A program made the translations under genes and the position numbers. Shown here piece by piece: positions 32,131 to 40,748 of a DNA stretch of 64,000 nucleotides. The stretch's first letter is position 1; each line of letters begins with the position of its first letter. The notes below the pieces were generated by a model, which saw nothing but the letters and a program-made list of their open reading frames with translations, had not been told where the DNA came from and searched no databases. Source of the DNA: UBA7446 sp965656545 (lineage in GTDB: Bacteria > Bacteroidota > Bacteroidia > Flavobacteriales > Flavobacteriaceae); NCBI GenBank assembly GCA_965656545.1, contig CBFHKZ010000003.1, forward strand, positions 62,001-126,000, given 5' to 3'.

Positions 32131-32337
32131 TCAAGACTTTGTGTTATTTGAACAGCAGTTGCATCTACTTTTGTTTTGCAATTTTTGCATAAGCGAAATG
32201 ACAAAGAAGCCTTTGGAAACAAAGTAAAGACCAATGCCGCTGAAGAGCAAGTCTTCATCGTAAAGTGCTGCAATTCCCGCTGCTATCATGCCAAAAGCAG
32301 CCAATATGCTGAGTACGTTTATGGTTTTTGAGTTCAT
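32131..32337 (-). CDS. Small two-helix membrane protein
   Basis: Candidate 68-residue protein from the ATG at 32337 (MNSKTINVLSILAAFGMIAA). Two hydrophobic segments (about residues 8-23 and 32-49, with LLFSGIGLYFVSKGFFVISL between charged ends) and a Cys-rich basic tail (KSRCNCCSNNTKS). No family recognised. It converges on the T9SS gene and is divergent from tuf. Composition looks coding, but there is no clear promoter; a longer start at 32361 is possible. Confidence 0.55.
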   Translation of the reverse strand: MNSKTINVLSILAAFGMIAAGIAALYDEDLLFSGIGLYFVSKGFFVISLMQKLQNKSRCNCCSNNTKS

Positions 32338-32419
32338 CTGTTTTGATTTAGGAATTACCAATATATAAAAAATCTCAATATTTTTTTTGGTTATGCATGC
32401 ATTTAAAACAGGAAAAGAT

Positions 32420-32427
32420 TATATTTG
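32420..32427 (+). promoter_or_regulatory. -7 box of tuf
   Basis: TATATTTG, a full TAnnTTTG match, 33 bases before the tuf start. The next TTG upstream is 30 bases away, longer than usual. Confidence 0.5.
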
Positions 32428-32459
32428 CGCTCATTTTAAAAGAATAAACGTACATTATT

Positions 32460-33647
32460 ATGGCTAAAGAAACTTTTGATCGGTCCAAACCACACCTTAA
32501 TATTGGTACCATTGGACACGTTGATCACGGGAAAACAACGTTAACAGCTGCTATTACTAAAGTTTTAGCTGATGCTGGTTTGTCAGAAGCGAGAAGCTTT
32601 GATCAAATTGACAATGCTCCTGAAGAAAAAGAAAGAGGTATTACAATTAATACGTCACACGTAGAATATCAAACAGCAAATCGTCACTACGCACACGTAG
32701 ACTGTCCAGGTCACGCCGATTATGTAAAGAACATGGTAACGGGTGCTGCACAAATGGACGGTGCTATTTTAGTAGTTGCCGCAACTGATGGTCCTATGCC
32801 ACAAACACGTGAGCACATCCTTCTTGGACGTCAGGTAGGTATTCCACGTATTGTTGCTTTCTTGAACAAAGCCGACATGGTAGATGATGAAGAATTATTA
32901 GAACTTGTTGAAATGGAAGTGCGTGAGCTACTATCTTTCTACGAATACGATGGAGACAACGGACCTGTGATTCTTGGTTCTGCACTTGGTGCATTGAACG
33001 GAGAGCAAAAGTGGGTTGACTCTGTGATGAAGTTGATGGAAGAAGTTGATGCATGGATTGAGCTTCCCAAGCGTGATGTTGAGAAAGATTTCTTGATGCC
33101 GATTGAGGATGTGTTCTCAATTACAGGTCGTGGTACTGTTGCTACAGGCCGTATCGAAACAGGTGTTGCAAATACAGGTGATGGCGTTGACATTATCGGT
33201 ATGGGTGCTGAAAAATTAGTTTCTACCATTACTGGTGTAGAGATGTTCCGTAAGATTCTTGATCGCGGAGAAGCTGGAGATAACGTAGGTATCTTGCTAC
33301 GTGGTATTGAAAAGACAGACATCAAACGCGGAATGGTAATTTGTAAGACGGGTTCAGTAACACCACACGCTAAGTTTAAAGCTGAGGTGTATATCTTGAA
33401 AAAAGAAGAGGGTGGTCGTCACACACCATTCCACAACAACTACCGTCCACAGTTTTACGTACGTACAACAGACGTTACCGGGAACATTGCACTACCATCT
33501 GGTGTAGAAATGGTAATGCCTGGTGATAACTTGACTATCGAGGTTGATTTGATTCAGCCTATTGCATTGAGTGTAGGTCTTCGTTTCGCGATTCGCGAAG
33601 GAGGACGTACCGTAGGTGCAGGTCAGGTAACTGAAATATTAGATTAA
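32460..33647 (+). CDS. tuf: Elongation factor Tu
   Basis: GTPase that brings aminoacyl-tRNA to the ribosome; 395 residues. G1 GHVDHGKTTLTAAIT, switch I ERGITINTSHVEY, G3 DCPGHADYV, G4 NKADMVDD (Ala where many EF-Tu have Cys), G5 SALGAL; domain II with GRGTVATGRIETGV; domain III ending GGRTVGAGQVTEIL. It is followed by a hairpin terminator and tRNA-Trp, the usual order for this phylum. Confidence 0.98.
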   Translation: MAKETFDRSKPHLNIGTIGHVDHGKTTLTAAITKVLADAGLSEARSFDQIDNAPEEKERGITINTSHVEYQTANRHYAHVDCPGHADYVKNMVTGAAQMDGAILVVAATDGPMPQTREHILLGRQVGIPRIVAFLNKADMVDDEELLELVEMEVRELLSFYEYDGDNGPVILGSALGALNGEQKWVDSVMKLMEEVDAWIELPKRDVEKDFLMPIEDVFSITGRGTVATGRIETGVANTGDGVDIIGMGAEKLVSTITGVEMFRKILDRGEAGDNVGILLRGIEKTDIKRGMVICKTGSVTPHAKFKAEVYILKKEEGGRHTPFHNNYRPQFYVRTTDVTGNIALPSGVEMVMPGDNLTIEVDLIQPIALSVGLRFAIREGGRTVGAGQVTEILD

Positions 33648-33669
33648 TACAACCAACGTTTTGTGTCTT

Positions 33670-33697
33670 AAAGGTGCTGTTTTTAACAGCACCTTTT
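33670..33697 (+). terminator. Hairpin terminator after tuf
   Basis: AAAGGTGCTGTT, loop TTT, AACAGCACCTTT: a perfect 12-bp stem followed by only one more T, so termination may be partial and allow read-through into tRNA-Trp and secE. Confidence 0.7.
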
Positions 33698-33749
33698 GGC
33701 GCACTAAACGGGTGTACTAACTCAAAACGGAGCATGTGCACCAACAGAG

Positions 33750-33825
33750 ACGGGTTTAGCTCAGTTGGTAGAGCACTGGTCTCCAAAACCAGGTGTCGGG
33801 AGTTCGAGCCTCTCAACCCGTGCCA
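33750..33825 (+). tRNA. tRNA-Trp (anticodon CCA), CCA end encoded
   Basis: 73-base body plus encoded CCA (33823-33825). Acceptor ACGGGTT/AACCCGT; anticodon stem CTGGT/ACCAG with CCA anticodon; T-loop TTCGAGC. It is the only tRNA in this window with an encoded CCA. The trp attenuator upstream of trpE would sense the charging of this species. Confidence 0.95.
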
Positions 33826-33887
33826 ATAAAAAGTAGGGAAGGGCGAGAAGTTTATCCTGAGTGCAACGAAGGAAGCCTCTCAACCCG
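33807..33887 (+). repeat. Duplicated tRNA-Trp 3' end flanking a short repeat
   Basis: The 14 bases AGCCTCTCAACCCG occur at 33807-33820 (in tRNA-Trp) and again at 33874-33887. Between them lies TATCCTGAGTGCAACGAAGG (33854-33873 area), resembling the dispersed 'cctgag...cgaagg' flavobacterial repeat. This looks like an insertion with a target duplication. Confidence 0.65.
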
Positions 33888-33906
33888 GGTAAGTAGAAAT
33901 AAAAAA

Positions 33907-34098
33907 ATGGCAATGATAACGTACATAAAGGACGCTTTCTCAGAATTAAAAAACCATGTAACATGGACACCTCAGTCCGAATTGTTACGTCATACTACCG
34001 TAGTAGTGGTTTTTTCGATCATTTTTTCACTTGCCATTTGGGGTGCAGACTCCTTGCTATCCCGAGTTGTTAAATTTTACTTTCAACTAATAAGCTAA
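33907..34098 (+). CDS. secE: Preprotein translocase subunit SecE
   Basis: Single-span SecE of 63 residues, essential part of the SecYEG channel. Amphipathic helix ITYIKDAFSELKNHVTWTPQ then the membrane span around VVVVFSIIFSLAIWGADSLL. Start at 33907 (MAMITYIKD). Its TAA overlaps the nusG ATG by one base, so the two are translationally coupled. Confidence 0.95.
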   Translation: MAMITYIKDAFSELKNHVTWTPQSELLRHTTVVVVFSIIFSLAIWGADSLLSRVVKFYFQLIS

Positions 34099-34655
34099 TG
34101 ATGACAACAGATACGGATGTAAAAAAATGGTATGTTGTTCGCGCGGTTAGCGGTCAAGAAAACAAAATCAAGTCTTATATAGAGTCTGATATTGCACGTC
34201 TTGGTCTTTCTGATTTTGTAGAAGAAGTTTTGGTACCTACAGAAAAGGTAATCCAAATCCGCAACGGCAAGAAAGTAAATAAAGAACGAAATTATTTTCC
34301 CGGTTACATCATGATTAAGGCCAACTTATCTGGTGAAGTGCCACACATTATCCGTTCTATAACTAATGTAATCGGCTTTTTGGGTGAAACCAAAGGCGGA
34401 GAACCTGTACCACTTCGCAAAGCTGAAGTAAACCGCATGCTCGGTAAGGTTGACGAATTGTCGGTGCAAACAGAAAATGTTGCTATTCCATTTAAAATTG
34501 GAGAGACGATCAAGGTTATTGATGGTCCTTTCAACGGGTTTAACGGCAGTATAGAAAAAGTAAATGAAGAAAAACGCAAGTTGGAAGTTATGGTAAAGAT
34601 TTTCGGAAGAAAAACGCCACTAGAGCTTTCCTACATGCAAGTCGAAAAAGTTTAA
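34098..34655 (+). CDS. nusG: Transcription termination/antitermination protein NusG
   Basis: RNA polymerase-binding factor of 185 residues that links transcription and translation. NGN domain (KKWYVVRAVSGQENKIKSYI, PGYIMIKANLSGEVPHIIRS) and C-terminal KOW domain (VIDGPFNGFNGSIEKVNEEK). Starts at 34098 or the next codon. Normal length for the phylum. Confidence 0.97.
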   Translation: MMTTDTDVKKWYVVRAVSGQENKIKSYIESDIARLGLSDFVEEVLVPTEKVIQIRNGKKVNKERNYFPGYIMIKANLSGEVPHIIRSITNVIGFLGETKGGEPVPLRKAEVNRMLGKVDELSVQTENVAIPFKIGETIKVIDGPFNGFNGSIEKVNEEKRKLEVMVKIFGRKTPLELSYMQVEKV

Positions 34656-34726
34656 AAGTGTTACGTACACCGATGACTGTATAGCTTCCACTAATACAGG
34701 AATCATTAAATAGAGTTAAATTAATA

Positions 34727-35164
34727 ATGGCTAAAGAAGTAAGTAAAGTAGTAAAACTACAAGTTAGGGGAGGCGCCGCGAATCCATCGCCGCCGGTTGG
34801 ACCCGCTCTGGGTGCCGCAGGAGTTAATATCATGGAGTTCTGTAAGCAGTTTAATGCGAGAACTCAAGATAAGGCTGGTAAAGTATTGCCAGTTGTGATT
34901 TCTGTGTACATGGATAAGTCTTTTGACTTTGTTGTAAAAACACCACCCGCAGCCGTTCAGTTGATGGAAGCCGCCAAGGTTAAAAAAGGATCTGGCGAGC
35001 CCAACCGCGCTAAAGTTGCAAGTGTAACTTGGGAACAAGTTCGTGCAATTGCGGAAGACAAAATGCAGGATTTAAATGCATTTACAGTAGAATCTGCCAT
35101 GAAAATGGTGGCTGGGACCGCAAGATCAATGGGATTTACCGTCAAGGGAAATTCCCCTTTTTAA
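34727..35164 (+). CDS. rplK: 50S ribosomal protein uL11
   Basis: 145 residues at the GTPase-associated centre. Opening KLQVRGGAANPSPPVGPALG, AAGVNIMEFCKQFNARTQDK, then the rRNA-binding C-terminal domain (VTWEQVRAIAEDKMQDLNAF, GTARSMGFTV). The 71-base gap before it has no recognisable promoter. Confidence 0.98.
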   Translation: MAKEVSKVVKLQVRGGAANPSPPVGPALGAAGVNIMEFCKQFNARTQDKAGKVLPVVISVYMDKSFDFVVKTPPAAVQLMEAAKVKKGSGEPNRAKVASVTWEQVRAIAEDKMQDLNAFTVESAMKMVAGTARSMGFTVKGNSPF

Positions 35165-35176
35165 TTGAAGTGAATC

Positions 35177-35866
35177 ATGGGAAAAATTACAAAGAAGCGT
35201 AAAGAATCGCTAAGTAAAATAGACCGGACAAAACTGTACTCCGTACAGGATGCTTCCGCACTGGTAAAACAAATCGCTAATTCAAAATTCGATGAGTCTG
35301 TTGACCTCGCTGTAAGGCTAGGTGTTGACCCTCGCAAAGCAGACCAAATGGTCCGTGGCGTGGTTAGCCTACCGCACGGTACAGGGAAAGACGTTCGAGT
35401 TTTGGCCTTAGTTACTCCTGACAAAGAAGCCGAAGCCACAGCGGCAGGTGCTGATTTTGTTGGATTAGATGAATACCTCCAGAAAATCAAAGATGGTTGG
35501 ACAGATGTTGATGTTATCATCACCATGCCAAGTGTTATGGGTAAGTTAGGTCCTTTAGGACGTGTATTAGGTCCAAGAGGATTGATGCCTAACCCAAAGA
35601 CGGGTACTGTGACGATGGATGTCGCTAAAGCCATTAATGAAGTAAAGGCAGGTAAAATTGATTTTAAAGTGGATAAATCAGGGATTGTGCATGCACCAAT
35701 CGGAAAAGCATCTTTCGATGCGGACAAGATTGCGGGCAATGCCGATGAACTGTTGCAGACACTTATGAAGCTCAAGCCATCGTCATCGAAAGGAGAATAC
35801 ATTAAAAGTATTGCCATTTCGAGCACCATGAGCCCAAGCATCAATATCGATACTAAGGTTGTCTAA
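35177..35866 (+). CDS. rplA: 50S ribosomal protein uL1
   Basis: 229 residues of the L1 stalk protein. Motifs: DESVDLAVRLGVDPRKADQM, VRGVVSLPHGTGKDVRVLAL, VLGPRGLMPNPKTGTV and DFKVDKSGIVHAPIGKASFD. In other bacteria L1 represses its own L11 operon; no such operator could be read with confidence here. Confidence 0.98.
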   Translation: MGKITKKRKESLSKIDRTKLYSVQDASALVKQIANSKFDESVDLAVRLGVDPRKADQMVRGVVSLPHGTGKDVRVLALVTPDKEAEATAAGADFVGLDEYLQKIKDGWTDVDVIITMPSVMGKLGPLGRVLGPRGLMPNPKTGTVTMDVAKAINEVKAGKIDFKVDKSGIVHAPIGKASFDADKIAGNADELLQTLMKLKPSSSKGEYIKSIAISSTMSPSINIDTKVV

Positions 35867-35882
35867 ATAGCGTATAGAATTT

Positions 35883-36404
35883 ATGACACGAGAACAAAAA
35901 GCAAACGTAATAGAGCAGTTAACTGCTAAGCTAGCAGACAACGCTAACATCTATTTAACAGATGTTTCTGGGTTGAATGCTGAGACAACTTCAAATTTGA
36001 GACGTGCTTGTTTTAAAGCAAATATCAAACTAGAAGTGGTAAAAAATACGTTGTTATCCAAAGCCATGGAGGCTTCTGATAGAGATTTTGAAGATTTATC
36101 TTCGGTCTTGGTTGGAAATACCGCCATGATGTTTTCAGAGGCTGGAAATGCCCCTGCAAAACTAATTAAGGAATTTCGCAAAAAATCGGATAAGCCTATC
36201 TTAAAAGGAGCTTTCATTGAGGAAGCTGTTTATTTAGGTGACGATCAAGTGGAAGCTTTGGTGAACATCAAATCTAAGGACGAATTGATTGGCGAGATAA
36301 TAGGCTTGCTTCAATCGCCTGCGAAAAACGTGGTATCTGCACTTCAATCAAGTGGCGGTACCCTAGCTGGTATAATCAAAACGCTTTCTGAAAAGGAAGC
36401 TTAA
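35883..36404 (+). CDS. rplJ: 50S ribosomal protein uL10
   Basis: 173 residues; base of the L7/L12 stalk. MTREQKANVIEQLTAKLADN, TDVSGLNAETTSNLRRACFK, VVKNTLLSKAMEA, then C-terminal helices (ALQSSGGTLAGIIKTLSE) that bind L7/L12 dimers. Followed by rplL after 32 bases. Confidence 0.97.
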   Translation: MTREQKANVIEQLTAKLADNANIYLTDVSGLNAETTSNLRRACFKANIKLEVVKNTLLSKAMEASDRDFEDLSSVLVGNTAMMFSEAGNAPAKLIKEFRKKSDKPILKGAFIEEAVYLGDDQVEALVNIKSKDELIGEIIGLLQSPAKNVVSALQSSGGTLAGIIKTLSEKEA

Positions 36405-36436
36405 AACGTAAACAAAAACAATTAAATAGTTCAAAA

Positions 36437-36814
36437 ATGGCAGATTTAAAAGATTTTGCAGAACAACTGGTCAATTTGACCGTTAAAGAGGTCAACGAGT
36501 TGGCCAACATCCTCAAAGACGAATATGGTATCGAGCCTGCAGCAGCAGCCGTTGCCGTAGCTGGACCCGCTGCCGGTGGCGGTGGTGAAGCAGCCGAGGA
36601 AAAATCAGAGTTCGATGTTATCCTAACAGCCGCTGGCGGTTCTAAACTTGCTGTAGTTAAGCTTGTAAAAGAACTTACAGGTCTTGGTCTTAAGGAAGCA
36701 AAAGAGCTTGTTGATAATGCACCAAGCCCAGTTAAGGAAGGTGTAGCAAAAGACGAAGCTGAAGGACTGAAATCTTCTTTGGAAGAAGCAGGTGCTGAAG
36801 TTGAGCTTAAGTAA
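36437..36814 (+). CDS. rplL: 50S ribosomal protein bL12
   Basis: 125 residues; stalk protein that recruits GTPase factors. N-terminal dimer region, Ala/Gly-rich hinge (AAAAVAVAGPAAGGGGEAA) and the C-terminal domain KSEFDVILTAAGGSKLAVVK, GLGLKEAKELVDNAPSPVKE, ending GAEVELK. The stop codon lies inside a small hairpin. Confidence 0.98.
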   Translation: MADLKDFAEQLVNLTVKEVNELANILKDEYGIEPAAAAVAVAGPAAGGGGEAAEEKSEFDVILTAAGGSKLAVVKLVKELTGLGLKEAKELVDNAPSPVKEGVAKDEAEGLKSSLEEAGAEVELK

Positions 36815-36874
36815 TTAAGCTCCCGACCCAATCCAGAGGTTTAAGTCCCGAGCAGGCGTTCGTGGACTTAAACC
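36803..36874 (+). promoter_or_regulatory. Two hairpins in the rplL-rpoB gap
   Basis: GAGCTTAA (36803-36810) pairs with TTAAGCTC (36815-36822) around the rplL stop; then GGTTTAAGTCC (36838-36848) pairs with GGACTTAAACC (36864-36874), a perfect 11-bp stem with a 15-base loop. No clear T-tract follows, so an RNase processing site or a partial attenuator between ribosomal and polymerase genes is more likely than a full terminator. Confidence 0.65.
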
Positions 36875-36923
36875 ATTTGGTGTTTTATGCCCCTAGTACT
36901 AATTTTTTAATAGATTAACCCAT

Positions 36924-39900
36924 ATGTCCAACACGACAAGCGCAACCCGACACAATTTTGCTTCGGCCATTGGTACCCCTGCCTATCCAGACTTTTTAGA
37001 CATTCAAATTAAATCTTTCCAAGACTTTTTTCAATTAGAAACAAAGTCTGACGAACGTGGAAATGAAGGCTTGTACAACACCTTCATGGAAAACTTCCCT
37101 ATTTCGGATACCCGAAATCAGTTTGTCCTTGAGTTTCTGGATTATTTTGTAGATCCATCTAGATACAGCATACAAGAATGTATTGAACGTGGTCTTACAT
37201 ACAGTGTTCCCCTAAAGGCACGCTTAAAATTGTATTGTACCGACCCTGAACACGAGGATTTCGAAACCATCGTACAGGACGTATATTTGGGTGTGATACC
37301 TTATATGACCCCTAGTGGTACATTTGTTATTAATGGTGCTGAGCGTATTGTTGTGTCACAATTACACCGTTCTCCTGGTGTATTCTTTGGACAGTCGTTC
37401 CACGCCAATGGAACCAAACTATATTCGGCTCGTGTAATTCCTTTCAAAGGTTCTTGGATTGAATTTGCAACCGATATCAACAGCGTGATGTATGCGTATA
37501 TTGATCGTAAGAAAAAATTACCTGTAACCACACTTTTCCGTGCCATTGGATATGAGCGCGATAAAGACATTCTTGAAATCTTTGACCTTGCAGAGGAAAT
37601 TAAAGTTTCAAAAACAGGACTTAAAAAAGTAATGGGTCGCAAGCTTGCAGCTCGTGTACTTAACACATGGTTTGAAGACTTTGTAGATGAAGATACTGGA
37701 GAAGTAGTTTCTATTGAGCGTAACGAAATTGTATTGGATCGTGATACGGTTCTTGACAAGGAGCACATCGACCAGATTTTGGAAGCCAATGCTGCTACCA
37801 TTTTGTTGCACAAAGAAGAGGCGCAATCTGCTGATTATGCCATCATTCACAACACCCTTCAAAAGGATCCAACAAACTCCGAAAAAGAAGCAGTAGAGCA
37901 TATCTACCGCCAATTGCGTAACGCTGAACCGCCAGATGAGGAAACAGCACGTGGTATTATCGATAAACTTTTCTTCTCTGATCAGCGATATAACCTCGGT
38001 GAAGTTGGACGTTACCGTATGAACAAAAAGCTTGGATTGGACATTGAAATGGACAAACAAGTATTGACAAAAGACGATATCATTACCATCATCAAATACC
38101 TTATTGAGTTGATTAACTCTAAGGCTGAAATCGATGATATTGATCACTTGTCTAACCGTCGTGTACGTACCGTTGGTGAGCAACTTTCATCTCAATTTGG
38201 CGTAGGTCTATCTCGTATGGCACGTACCATTCGCGAGCGTATGAACGTTCGTGACAATGAGGTGTTTACGCCGATTGACTTAATTAACGCCAAAACCTTG
38301 TCCTCGGTTATCAATTCATTCTTTGGTACCAACCAACTATCGCAATTTATGGACCAAACCAATCCGTTGGCAGAAATCACGCACAAGCGTCGTTTATCTG
38401 CACTAGGACCAGGTGGTTTATCAAGAGAGCGCGCAGGTTTTGAGGTACGTGACGTTCACTACACGCACTATGGTAGACTTTGTCCGATAGAAACACCTGA
38501 AGGACCGAACATTGGACTGATATCTTCACTTGGGGTATTTGCCAAAGTGAATAACCTTGGGTTTATCGAAACGCCTTATTTTAAAGTAGAAAATGGTGTT
38601 GTTGATATGTCTGCTTCTCAGTATTTATCTGCTGAAGAAGAAGAAGGCAAACTATTTGCACAAGCCAACATTGAAAAAACAGCAACTGGAGAAATTGCAG
38701 CTGACAAGATTATTGCACGTTCAGAAGCTGACTACCCCGTAGTTGACAAAACGGAAGTGGACTATACAGATGTTGCACCAAACCAGATTGCGTCTATTTC
38801 TGCATCCTTGATTCCTTTCTTGGAGCACGATGATGCAAACCGTGCCTTGATGGGATCAAACATGATGCGTCAGGCAGTACCACTATTGCGTCCGCAGGCT
38901 CCTATTGTAGGAACGGGATTAGAACGTCAGGTGGCTACAGATTCTCGTGTACTTATCAACGCCGAAGGTGCTGGTAAAGTAATATATGTAGACGCACAAC
39001 GTATTACAATTAAGTATGACATGAGTGAGGACGAAAGACTTGTTACTTTTGATTCTGACGAAAAAACATACGAACTTGTTAAGTTTAGAAAAACCAACCA
39101 AGGGACTTGTATCAACCTGAAGCCGATTGTTTCTATTGGAGACCGTGTGGAAAAAGGACAAGTACTTTGCCAGGGTTATGCTACTGAAAATGGCGAGTTA
39201 GCGCTTGGCCGTAACATGAAAGTAGCCTTTATGCCTTGGAAAGGATACAACTTTGAGGATGCGATTGTTATCTCTGAACAAGTGGTTCGCAACGACGTCT
39301 TTACTTCTATTCACATTGATGAATACTCGTTAGAAGTTCGCGATACCAAACTTGGTAAAGAGGAATTAACAAACGACATTCCAAACGTTTCTGAAGAAGC
39401 CACTAGTGATTTAGACGAGAACGGAATGATTCGCGTAGGTGCTGAAGTAGGTGCTGGCGATATCCTTATCGGAAAGATTACGCCTAAAGGGGAATCAGAT
39501 CCTACACCCGAAGAAAAACTGCTTCGCGCCATATTTGGCGATAAAGCAGGTGATGTAAAAGATGCTTCTTTGAAAGCTTCTCCATCGCTTAACGGAGTTG
39601 TTATTGACAAAAAACTATTTACAAGAATCTTAAAGGACAAGCGCAAGCGTTCAGAAGACAAAGAGGCTATCATCGAATTAGAAGATAACTATGACTTGAA
39701 ATTTGAAAAGCTGAAGTCTGTCTTGGTTGAGAAGTTGTTCTCCATTTTGAGTGGTAAAACATGTCAAGGTGTGATGAATGATCTTGGTGAAGAAGTCATG
39801 CCGAAGGGTAAGAAGTTTACCTTGAAAATGCTTAACTCAGTAGACGATTATGCTCACCTTGTCAATTCAGACTGGACTGTGGACAAGCGTATAAACAGTC

Positions 39901-40736
39901 TTATAAACGACCTGATGCACAACTACAAAATCAAAGAAAACGATTTGCAGGGTGCATTGCGTAGAAATAAGTTTACGATATCTGTTGGAGACGAACTTCC
40001 TGCTGGAATCTTAAAACTTGCTAAAGTTTACATCGCTAAGAAACGTAAGCTAAAAGTAGGAGATAAGATGGCGGGACGTCACGGGAACAAAGGTATCGTA
40101 GCGCGTATAGTACGACAAGAAGATATGCCATTCCTAGAAGATGGAACACCGGTTGATATTGTATTAAATCCACTTGGTGTACCGTCGCGAATGAACATCG
40201 GACAGATTTACGAAACGGTTCTTGGATGGGCAGGTCAAAAAATGGGCAGAACATTTGCTACACCTATTTTTGACGGAGCTACCAACGAGCAAATTGATGA
40301 ATTAACAAAAGAAGCAGGCGTTCCACAATTTGGTCATACCTATTTGTATGATGGTGGAACAGGAGAGCGCTTTGACCAACCGGCAACCGTAGGTGTCATC
40401 TATATGTTGAAACTCGGTCACATGGTTGACGATAAGATGCACTCGCGTTCTATTGGACCATACTCACTTATTACTCAGCAACCGCTTGGTGGTAAGGCGC
40501 AGTTTGGTGGACAACGATTTGGAGAAATGGAAGTTTGGGCTCTTGAGGCTTATGGCGCATCCAGCACACTTCAAGAGATCTTGACAGTTAAGTCTGATGA
40601 CGTGATTGGTCGAGCGAAAACATACGAGTCAATTGTTAAAGGTGAAGCCATGCCTAAGCCTGGTCTTCCAGAATCCTTTAACGTATTGATGCACGAACTT
40701 AAAGGCCTTGGTCTTGATATTCGATTAGAAGAATAA
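36924..40736 (+). CDS. rpoB: RNA polymerase beta subunit
   Basis: 1270 residues, normal for Bacteroidota. Recognisable parts: FGTNQLSQFMDQTNPLAEIT and HKRRLSALGPGGLSRERAGF (rifampicin pocket, with the usual Asp, His and Ser residues), GRLCPIETPEGPNIGLI, NGELALGRNMKVAFMPWKGY, GDKMAGRHGNKGIVARI and LGGKAQFGGQRFGEMEVWAL near the end. No resistance-type change at the rifampicin residues is evident by eye. It precedes rpoC by 12 bases. Confidence 0.98.
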   Translation: MSNTTSATRHNFASAIGTPAYPDFLDIQIKSFQDFFQLETKSDERGNEGLYNTFMENFPISDTRNQFVLEFLDYFVDPSRYSIQECIERGLTYSVPLKARLKLYCTDPEHEDFETIVQDVYLGVIPYMTPSGTFVINGAERIVVSQLHRSPGVFFGQSFHANGTKLYSARVIPFKGSWIEFATDINSVMYAYIDRKKKLPVTTLFRAIGYERDKDILEIFDLAEEIKVSKTGLKKVMGRKLAARVLNTWFEDFVDEDTGEVVSIERNEIVLDRDTVLDKEHIDQILEANAATILLHKEEAQSADYAIIHNTLQKDPTNSEKEAVEHIYRQLRNAEPPDEETARGIIDKLFFSDQRYNLGEVGRYRMNKKLGLDIEMDKQVLTKDDIITIIKYLIELINSKAEIDDIDHLSNRRVRTVGEQLSSQFGVGLSRMARTIRERMNVRDNEVFTPIDLINAKTLSSVINSFFGTNQLSQFMDQTNPLAEITHKRRLSALGPGGLSRERAGFEVRDVHYTHYGRLCPIETPEGPNIGLISSLGVFAKVNNLGFIETPYFKVENGVVDMSASQYLSAEEEEGKLFAQANIEKTATGEIAADKIIARSEADYPVVDKTEVDYTDVAPNQIASISASLIPFLEHDDANRALMGSNMMRQAVPLLRPQAPIVGTGLERQVATDSRVLINAEGAGKVIYVDAQRITIKYDMSEDERLVTFDSDEKTYELVKFRKTNQGTCINLKPIVSIGDRVEKGQVLCQGYATENGELALGRNMKVAFMPWKGYNFEDAIVISEQVVRNDVFTSIHIDEYSLEVRDTKLGKEELTNDIPNVSEEATSDLDENGMIRVGAEVGAGDILIGKITPKGESDPTPEEKLLRAIFGDKAGDVKDASLKASPSLNGVVIDKKLFTRILKDKRKRSEDKEAIIELEDNYDLKFEKLKSVLVEKLFSILSGKTCQGVMNDLGEEVMPKGKKFTLKMLNSVDDYAHLVNSDWTVDKRINSLINDLMHNYKIKENDLQGALRRNKFTISVGDELPAGILKLAKVYIAKKRKLKVGDKMAGRHGNKGIVARIVRQEDMPFLEDGTPVDIVLNPLGVPSRMNIGQIYETVLGWAGQKMGRTFATPIFDGATNEQIDELTKEAGVPQFGHTYLYDGGTGERFDQPATVGVIYMLKLGHMVDDKMHSRSIGPYSLITQQPLGGKAQFGGQRFGEMEVWALEAYGASSTLQEILTVKSDDVIGRAKTYESIVKGEAMPKPGLPESFNVLMHELKGLGLDIRLEE

Positions 40737-40748
40737 TAAAAAATTGAT

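Noticed and set aside
33807..33887. tRNA-Trp duplicate as attL/attR of an integrative element
   Set aside because: The copies are only 67 bases apart with no integrase or cargo; a repeat insertion scar is the simpler reading.
33559..33970. Frames on the minus strand over tRNA-Trp and the tuf 3' end
   Set aside because: Again translated tRNA ('RVERLELPTPGFGDQCS') and antisense tuf.
34656..34726. L1-binding operator before rplK
   Set aside because: No convincing mimic of the 23S L1 site could be folded by eye; not reported as a feature.
35161..35844. 227-residue minus-strand frame over rplA
   Set aside because: Shadow of the highly biased uL1 coding strand; rplA motifs are complete on the plus strand.
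36376..36831. 151-residue minus-strand frame over rplL
   Set aside because: Ser/Ala/Pro-rich shadow of rplL's Ala-rich hinge; no start signal or family.
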